Part shown: piece by piece, positions 57,914 through 64,000 of the stretch | Numbering within the stretch: the first letter of the stretch is position 1 | Layout: each line of letters starts with the position of its first letter | Origin: Asparagus officinalis | Lineage: Eukaryota; Streptophyta; Magnoliopsida; Asparagales; Asparagaceae | DNA: 64,000 bases | Direction of reading: 5' to 3' | Assembly (NCBI RefSeq): GCF_001876935.1 | Contig: NC_033803.1 | Coordinates: 58,019,420-58,083,419, forward strand | Made by a program: the position numbers and the translations under genes | Notes under the pieces: generated by a model | Databases searched by the model: none | Seen by the model: the letters and a program-made list of their open reading frames with translations, nothing else | Told to the model about the DNA's origin: nothing

Positions 57914-60105
57914 AATATGGATTATCATGTGTAGCGGGAGCTCCATCAAGGTGCTTTTTAGTGAGATAATTTGGATCGTGAGTAGTTCGAGCATCATGTG
58001 CTGTGATCGAATCTAACGCTGGCAAAGTTCATGCGTGATCGGTCGACCGCGCATGCTGGAGCGCGCGAGTCGACCGCACCTCGTTCTCGCACTCAGGAAC
58101 TCATTTCCTGCTGTGGCGGTCGAGCCGCACTTGAGCGGCGTCAACTGGCCCAGCAGCAGAGGTTTGCTGGGGTTTTGGGCCTTAACGCGGTTCGGGTTGG
58201 GTTTTTCGGGGATAGTATATATTCTATCTCTCACTACTTCCACAACCTGAATTCTCCCACCTCCATGGACTCCCCTTACTCATCTCGAAATCAGAACCCT
58301 AGCCCCCTCTCTCCCCTCAAACCCTAGTTTCTCACTCTTTGGTGATTTGGAGGAGCTTTGAAGGGTTTTTCAGCGGATTTTTGGTGGTTTCAGCGAGAGG
58401 GATCATCTTCCTCCAGATCTAGGGCTTCGTTTTCGTCGTAGGCGAGTAACATCACGCCTAACTTCACCCCTTTTCATTTTTATGCTTAGATTTGAGTTTT
58501 AAATCCAGTTTTTATTAAGCCCAAATCGTATTTTGTGTAGATAAAGTAGATCTTATGGCATGAGGTGCAAAAATCATATATTTCAGTCTTAAAAAGTTCA
58601 CTAATGATGTTTAAGAAATGAGATCTTGATCTGAAACGTTTTTATGAAGGTTAAACTTATTTTCTTCTGTTTAAGAACTTTTAAAATCATGTTGATTAAG
58701 GTTTGGGATTTTTGGTAATGAGGTTTTAACTATTTAAACTTGTTATTTACTGCCATACATTACTATTGAATTGTTAAAATTAGTTGGTTATAGAAAACCT
58801 CAAATTTTAAATGAGTTTCGAAGCTGACAGAAACCCAGACTGGGGTTCAGACTGGGTTCTGTCCGCTCAGCGGTCGACCGTCGCGAGTCTTTGCCAGCAG
58901 AATCGCTTCTGCACTTTGAGCGGTCGACCGGCATGACCACAGCGGTCGACCGCCGCTCAGCTTTTGAGCCCAGTATTTCTCGGACCTGCGAGCGGTCGAC
59001 CGGAGTGGGCTCCACGGTCGACCGCCACACAGATTATCTTGCCCTGTTTGTTTTGGTTGAACTTTTCACTCGTTCGAGTGTTTGCCTCGACTTTCAAACT
59101 TTGGTTCTTAGTTTTACTAAGTATTTATGCATGATACATGGCCTGAAATACCAGTTTAGAATCACACGCCGAGTTGAGTATGAAATTTGTAGAAGTAAAT
59201 CTTACCATGTACATCAGTAATACTTGCTCAGTTGCACAGTCCTCGTGCTGGACTATAATCCATAAAAGTCCTCGTGTTGGACTATAATCCATTTCAGTCC
59301 TCGTGTTGGACAGTTACCTATTCTTCTCATGTGTTGGGAAATCTCTAAATCTAATTCATGTATTGGACATCCTTCTTAACCTGGTATGCGACATTTCACA
59401 TGAGTTATGACATAACACTTATGAAGAACATGACATGACACATATGTAGAGTGTGATATGACACTTATGTAGAATACGACATGGTAATCATGTAGGACAG
59501 TACATGATACTGCATTTACGTTCTGACATGGGTTGTATTCCTTTTTACTTATTTTCTATTCACGTAGTAGACTCCGGGTTTGGTACTTATGGATTTTCAA
59601 TTTGGGATATAAGGTATATACATGAGGGTTTCCTTGTTTGGATTATTTCGCTCGACGTACCTATGCCCGTGTTAAAAATTCATAAGTACTAAGACCCATT
59701 GTTTATTTTTAGGATAATTGTTTATATATGTATATTTTGTGTTAACTGTATTTTCTTATACAACGAGCCCTCTCCATTGGGGTTGGTTGTGATGTTGCTC
59801 GCTAGCGCTTTGACGCTCGTTGTCCCTCCCCCCCTTTCAGGTCACGAGCCAGGAGCCCGGAGAGTCGCAGGTTGATGGTGACACACTTTAGTGTTCGACT
59901 ATCTATTCTAGCTATGCTTTATTTTGGAGCTCCACTATAGACGTTGTTTAGACATTTGAGGACTTTATTCTACAGTTGTTGATTCTACTAGATAGATGTT
60001 AATTGTGATGGTGAAACATGTCATTGCATGGTGTGGTGCAGGGCAGGTTTGACATTCTTGGTTTCACCTTGGCCTGCAGCCTTGTGTGAACCCAGGGGCG
60101 TCACA
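57790..60105 (+). repeat. 5' LTR of a Tekay/Del-type Gypsy element
   Basis: 2316 bp, from TGTAGAACCCCG to GGGGCGTCACA. Landmarks: (AT)n at 57857-57911; GTCGAC-containing sites at 58041 and 58068 with a related site at 58119; TATA at 58215; AACCCTAG leader; five CGGTCGACCG sites at 58868-59026; a 29-bp tandem repeat (AGTCCTCGTG, three copies at 59239-59325) and ACTTATG-AG-type repeats at 59400-59510; and a GAGCC-rich 3' part. Target duplication GGTTC at 57785-57789 (the other end is outside). The text of 59590-59700 is the reverse complement of 57140-57230. Confidence 0.85.
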
Positions 60106-60122
60106 GTTGGTATCAGAGCTCT
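60106..60122 (+). other. tRNA-Met primer binding site
   Basis: TTGGTATCAGAGCT immediately after the LTR end (CACA/G). This is the plant initiator tRNA-Met PBS and marks the start of the internal region. Confidence 0.9.
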
Positions 60123-60399
60123 AGTTCCAGTATCCTTAGGATCATCCTGTGTTGAGTCGTGGAGCTAGGATAGAGTTTCCTAGGATTCATGTATAGAGTC
60201 CGTAAGGATTTCCTAGTATGAGTGAGGACGATATATGCGTATATCTCAAAATTTGAGAAATTTTTTTTTATGACAACTATTTTTTTATAAGTTTAAAGTA
60301 TTTGTGCAAATACTATATGTTGTGAAGATTGTATTGTGATACGCTATTTATAGAAGTTTATTTTGACTCATAAACTTTTATTTTCTTATGATCAGATAG

Positions 60400-61444
60400 A
60401 TGGCAGGACGTGGTAGACCTCGTACCAGGAGAGCTACCCAGGCAGAGTCATAGCAGACTCCATCAGAGCAGCTGCCAGCTCAGTCCGAGCCTCAGCAGGC
60501 TCCTCAGTATTTGGTGGACATCATGGCTCCTCTCATTGCCCGGATGACAGCCATTGAGGAGTTGGTGACTACTCATATAACACCACGGACACCGCCACCA
60601 CCGGTAGCTCAGCAGCCGGGGATACCTGCCGTTCCTGTCAGAGAGAGACCCCCAGAGGTCACACCTGCAGCCATTCCTCTAGCAGTCCCAGATAGAGCCA
60701 CAGAGCAGGAGGCTTGGCTCCGTATGGTGGAGAGGTATCAGAAGATGAGGGCACCAGAGTTCCAGGGGTTACCAGACCCTCTTGCAGCCCATAAGTGGAA
60801 GGAGGATGTGGGAAATATTCTGGATATACTCGGTGTAGGACATCCTACAGCCTGAAGGGTGATGCCGGGAGGTGGTACCGACTTCAGTTCACTCCAGAGC
60901 AGAGGATGACCCTCACATGGGAGGACTTCATATATTTCTTTGATGGGCAGTACATTTCCTCTGCAACACGGACAGGGAAGGAGCTCGAGTTGTCCCGTTT
61001 GACTCAGGGGGACATGACCGTTGCAGATTTTGAGAGCAGGTTTATGGAGTTGCTACATTTCACGGGTATGTGGCAGACAGGAGAGCGTCAGGCTCAGATG
61101 TTCTTAGCAGGGCTATGCCCTAATCTCCACCGGTACCTCGTCTCGAGGAGGTTTTATTCAGTTAGGGAGGTAGCTGAGGCTGCCACTTCCCAGGAGATTG
61201 AGACTTCCATGTTCCAGAAGGATAAGGAAGGGAAGGCCAAGACGGGGCAGAGTGGAGACAAGGGCAAGAACAAGAGGTCTTTTTCTAGGCCTCAGCAGCA
61301 GCAGCATCAGAGCCCTTATAAAACGGTACCCCAGCAGGATCAGAGAGCGCATCAGCAGCGCAAGTTCCAGGGATCTTGCTTTAACTGTCGTAAGGTTGGA
61401 CACAAGGCATCGGAGTGTCGTAGCGCACCAGCAGGAGCCCAGTA
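60400..61444 (+). pseudogene. Gypsy gag, broken
   Basis: The ATG at 60400 (MAGRGRP) is followed by a stop at 60451. The frame continues through a Pro/Ala/Gln-rich linker to about 60855, then a frame change of about eight codons' length leads into the capsid region at 60795-61444 (ELSRLTQGDMTVADFESRF, FLAGLCPNLHRYL) and the zinc knuckle CFNCRKVGHKASEC. At least two stops and one frameshift. The retroviral-type capsid of the Tekay/Del lineage is clear, but it is inactive. Confidence 0.85.
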
Positions 61445-62528
61445 GGGCAAGGGTCCGAACCAGCAGCAGCGACAGCAGGGCAGAGGTCAGGGCCAGCAGA
61501 CCAGGCTTGAGGCACCACCAGTAGCTCAGAGGACTGAGTGGCAGATCCGAGCAGTTTAGGAGTTTCCTCAGGGGCAGATTATCCCATATTCCCCACCTCC
61601 ATCAGCAGAGCAGTCTTCAGCCACAGGCAAGGTTTATGCAGTGGTTCCCCGTGATCATGCAGCTAGCGGAGCAGTAGTGGAGGGTACGTTCTTTGTGAAT
61701 TCCTTTCCCGCCCGTATTCTTTTCGATTCGGGAGCTTCGCATTCATTCATCTCGCATGCATTTATGACTAGACTCCAGCTCGTAGCGCAGCTACTAGACA
61801 CCCCTCTATCTGTTTCCACCCCTTTAGGTGAGGTATCGCTTCTGGAGTAGACGAGTCGGAGTTCATAGTTGATTTGATAGTGTTGCATATGTCCGAGTTC
61901 GATGTCATCCTTGGTATGGATTGGTTGTCTTCCTATCATATTAGTATTGACTGTTTTGCGAAGACAGTCAAGTTGCGAGCGTCCGATGGGTCTGAGATGA
62001 TTGTAGCCACCTCTCAGGGCAACCGATTTCCGGAGTCATTTCTGGCATACATCGAGGAGGTGATGCGACGGGATCAGGGTGCTGAGTTATTGGAGACTAG
62101 AGTTGTCTCAGAGTATCAGGATGTCTTTCAGGACATACCTAGAGTTCCTCCGGTGAGAGAGATGGAGTTCTGTATTGAGTTGCAGCCAGGCACAACCCCG
62201 ATATCCCACGCACCCTATCGTATGGCACCAGCTGAGATGAGGGAGCTTCAGACCCAGTTGGATGTGTTGTTAGCTCAGGGTTTTATTCACCGGAGTCATT
62301 CTCCGTGGGGCGCACCGGTCCTCTTCGTGAAGAAGAAGGACGGTAGTATGAGATTATGCATAGATTATAGAGAGTTGAACAAGGTCACTATCCGGAATAG
62401 GTACCCACTACCTAGGATTGATGACTTGTTTGACCAGTTGCAGGGTGCGCAGTATTTCTCGAAGATTGATCTTCGTTATGGCTATCATCAGTTGCGGGTT
62501 AGGGAGATGGATATTCCTAAGACCGCCT
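61445..62528 (+). pseudogene. Gypsy protease and reverse transcriptase, broken and truncated
   Basis: The protease motif LFDSGASHSFIS lies at about 61717-61760. A frameshift near 61850 follows, then LDVILGMDWLSSYH-like text, then the reverse transcriptase with LFVKKKDGSMRLCIDYRELN (about 62330) and KIDLRYGYHQL. The RT ends at the insertion at 62529, before the YxDD site. RNase H and integrase are not in the window. Confidence 0.85.
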
Positions 62529-64000
62529 TGTTAGACCATAGAGGGGGGTGATTAGGGTCTTATGCTAATCTAATCCGATTAAATACCAATTAAAACTAAT
62601 TAATAAGTTATCCTAGCCAAGTATGATAATCAACAATATTTGTAAAGCCTAGTGATAAGCAATGAAATAATGAGATATATCTATATGATAGAAATATATA
62701 TGCAAGAACCTATATAAACCTAACACAGACCTAAAACAACCACCAACTAATAGTGGATGAATATATAATGAGCTAATGACCAAGTGGCCAATATAAGATA
62801 TGTACATAAATCATGATGCAACGCCAAAGCACCACTCAAACAAGCCAACATGATCCGCGAGGTTTCCTCGACCTTCCGTCCCTACGCTCTCCGCGCCCCA
62901 CTCCTCGGGGAGAAACCAACTATCACAACCGTGTTTATGCACGCTCACCCAATAACTTTACAACACACTAATGTCGCCCGTTATTTCAACGCTCACCGCA
63001 ACAAACGTTCACTCGCTCCACACTCCGGCTTCTAAAAGCTCACCCGACAACCTAACAAACCACACTCGTTCTTACCTCACCCGCAACGAACACACCTAAC
63101 AACACAACTCGAGTTCTAGTACTCAACCGCAAAATACCCTAACAACCACTCACGACTGGAAAACACAATATTAATCTTCGTTCTCTACAATAGGTGCAGA
63201 ATCTCAAGGCAAGCACACACTCAATGTTACAATCTCTCAACAACCCACTATACTATGATGACAAACTACAATAACTCAAGGCGCCCCCCCCGGGTCTGCT
63301 AAACCAATAGATATAAAATCAAAATCTAAACTCCATATAAAACTAGCTTTAATAAGAAATGGCATAATCAACTAAATAATTATAAATAAAACTCCTAGAC
63401 TTAGAGTTTAGGGAAACTCTCTAGATCAAGCGATGGAGGAGATGCGAGAATATGAAGCCCAAACAAGAAAGATATCTCACTCCACTTGTGACAAATAATC
63501 TTCAACACCAAACAAAACAACTAAACTCACTTAAACCCTCGCCCACTGTTAAAACTCTTATAAACTTGCTTTAAAAACATTTCTTAAGTTTCCTTAGAAG
63601 GTATAGAGGGGCCAAGTCGGGCGATATATATTACGCTCATGAAACAACCCAAAAAACCAATAAAAACACCCCCAATACATTAAAAATAAAAACAAAAAAC
63701 ATAACTAGCCCTTACTGAGCAAGCGATCGCCGGTTTCTACAGTTTATTTCCGGTCGAACCGCTCCACGGATCCCCCGACCGAAACCATCTGCAAACTGGC
63801 CGAAACGCTCCAGAGAAAATCTTCCGGACGACCGTACCAGCGCTCGACCCGCGAGCTACATGTAGCCAGTGCGCAGCAGTTTGTTAAATCCATTTAAAAT
63901 AGCTAAATAACTACAAAAATACTGAAAATTTTCTCGAGAATGTTGCTATGACATGCTAGAATAACATGTCCACAGAGAAAGAAATTTCCTGAAAAACTAT
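62529..64000 (-). mobile_element. LTR of another element, minus strand, inserted in the RT gene
   Basis: Starts TGTTAGACCATAGAG with a G-run. Its first ~130 bp are the reverse complement of the end of the solo LTR at 51303-53271 (shared TATGCTAATCTAATC and ATTAAAACTAATTAATAA). Target-site candidate CGCCT lies before it. TATA on the minus strand is at 63624-63631, with a degenerate CGGTCGAACCG-type palindrome cluster at 63718-63860. It runs past the window edge. No coding sequence is seen; ORFs here are chance. Confidence 0.75.

Noticed and set aside
1..64000. CRISPR arrays, operons, riboswitches, tRNA or rRNA genes
   Set aside because: None were found. The repeats are transposon- or microsatellite-type, and the sequence is plant nuclear.

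Overview
This is plant nuclear DNA from a large, repeat-rich genome, most likely an angiosperm. It is AT-rich, with spliced genes, AAACCCTA-type leaders, plant LTR retrotransposons, a Helitron terminus, a MULE and a LINE. Nothing fixes the species. Two assembly gaps are present: 15 N at 16552-16566 and exactly 1000 N at 36913-37912.

1-17300: one recognisable host gene on the minus strand. It is a 12-exon nucleotide-sugar transporter of the plant CMP-sialic-acid-transporter-like/UTR6 group. Exons run from 16963 down to 2196, about 373 codons. The introns are swollen by repeats, including a complete 2.2-kb LTR element at 11324-13499 with 5-bp target duplications. The last exon (Golgi-tail part) was not found.

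17275-26985: a candidate decayed Helitron. Its 3' end (hairpin, CTAG, T) is convincing and its 5' end is tentative. It holds two broken minus-strand copies of the RPA1 C-terminal zinc ribbon, GC-rich leader repeats, tandem duplications, a truncated Gypsy LTR and about 2.8 kb of AT-rich degenerate repeats.

27000-35527: a degenerate MuDR-type (MULE) transposase gene. It contains a solo LTR upstream, a TRIM inserted exactly in an exon (TSD ATGCT), and inside that TRIM a TIR element with a very AT-rich core. A minus-strand Gypsy LTR cuts the MULE at 35528 and runs into the 1000-N gap.

37913-46378: the 3' part of an Athila-like Gypsy element (an intact 394-aa 'putative plant transposon protein' ORF, a polypurine tract and a 3' LTR), then a second Gypsy-type element with a broken coiled-coil ORF and repeat blocks.

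46379-56350: a 2.6-kb inverted-repeat (foldback) locus, a GC-rich segment, a 184-bp hairpin MITE, a solo Copia-type LTR, and a LINE 3' end sitting in an array of degenerate ~38-bp repeats.

56455-64000: nested LTR elements. A minus-strand LTR is interrupted by a plus-strand Tekay/Del-type Gypsy element (5' LTR, tRNA-Met PBS, broken gag, protease, truncated RT). That element is in turn cut by another minus-strand LTR that leaves the window.

The observation I find most interesting spans several elements. Unrelated LTR families carry a cluster of short palindromes (core GTCGAC, family-specific flanks), and the cluster edge lies about 85-96 bp upstream of the TATA box in each. This looks like a recurrent U3 promoter module.
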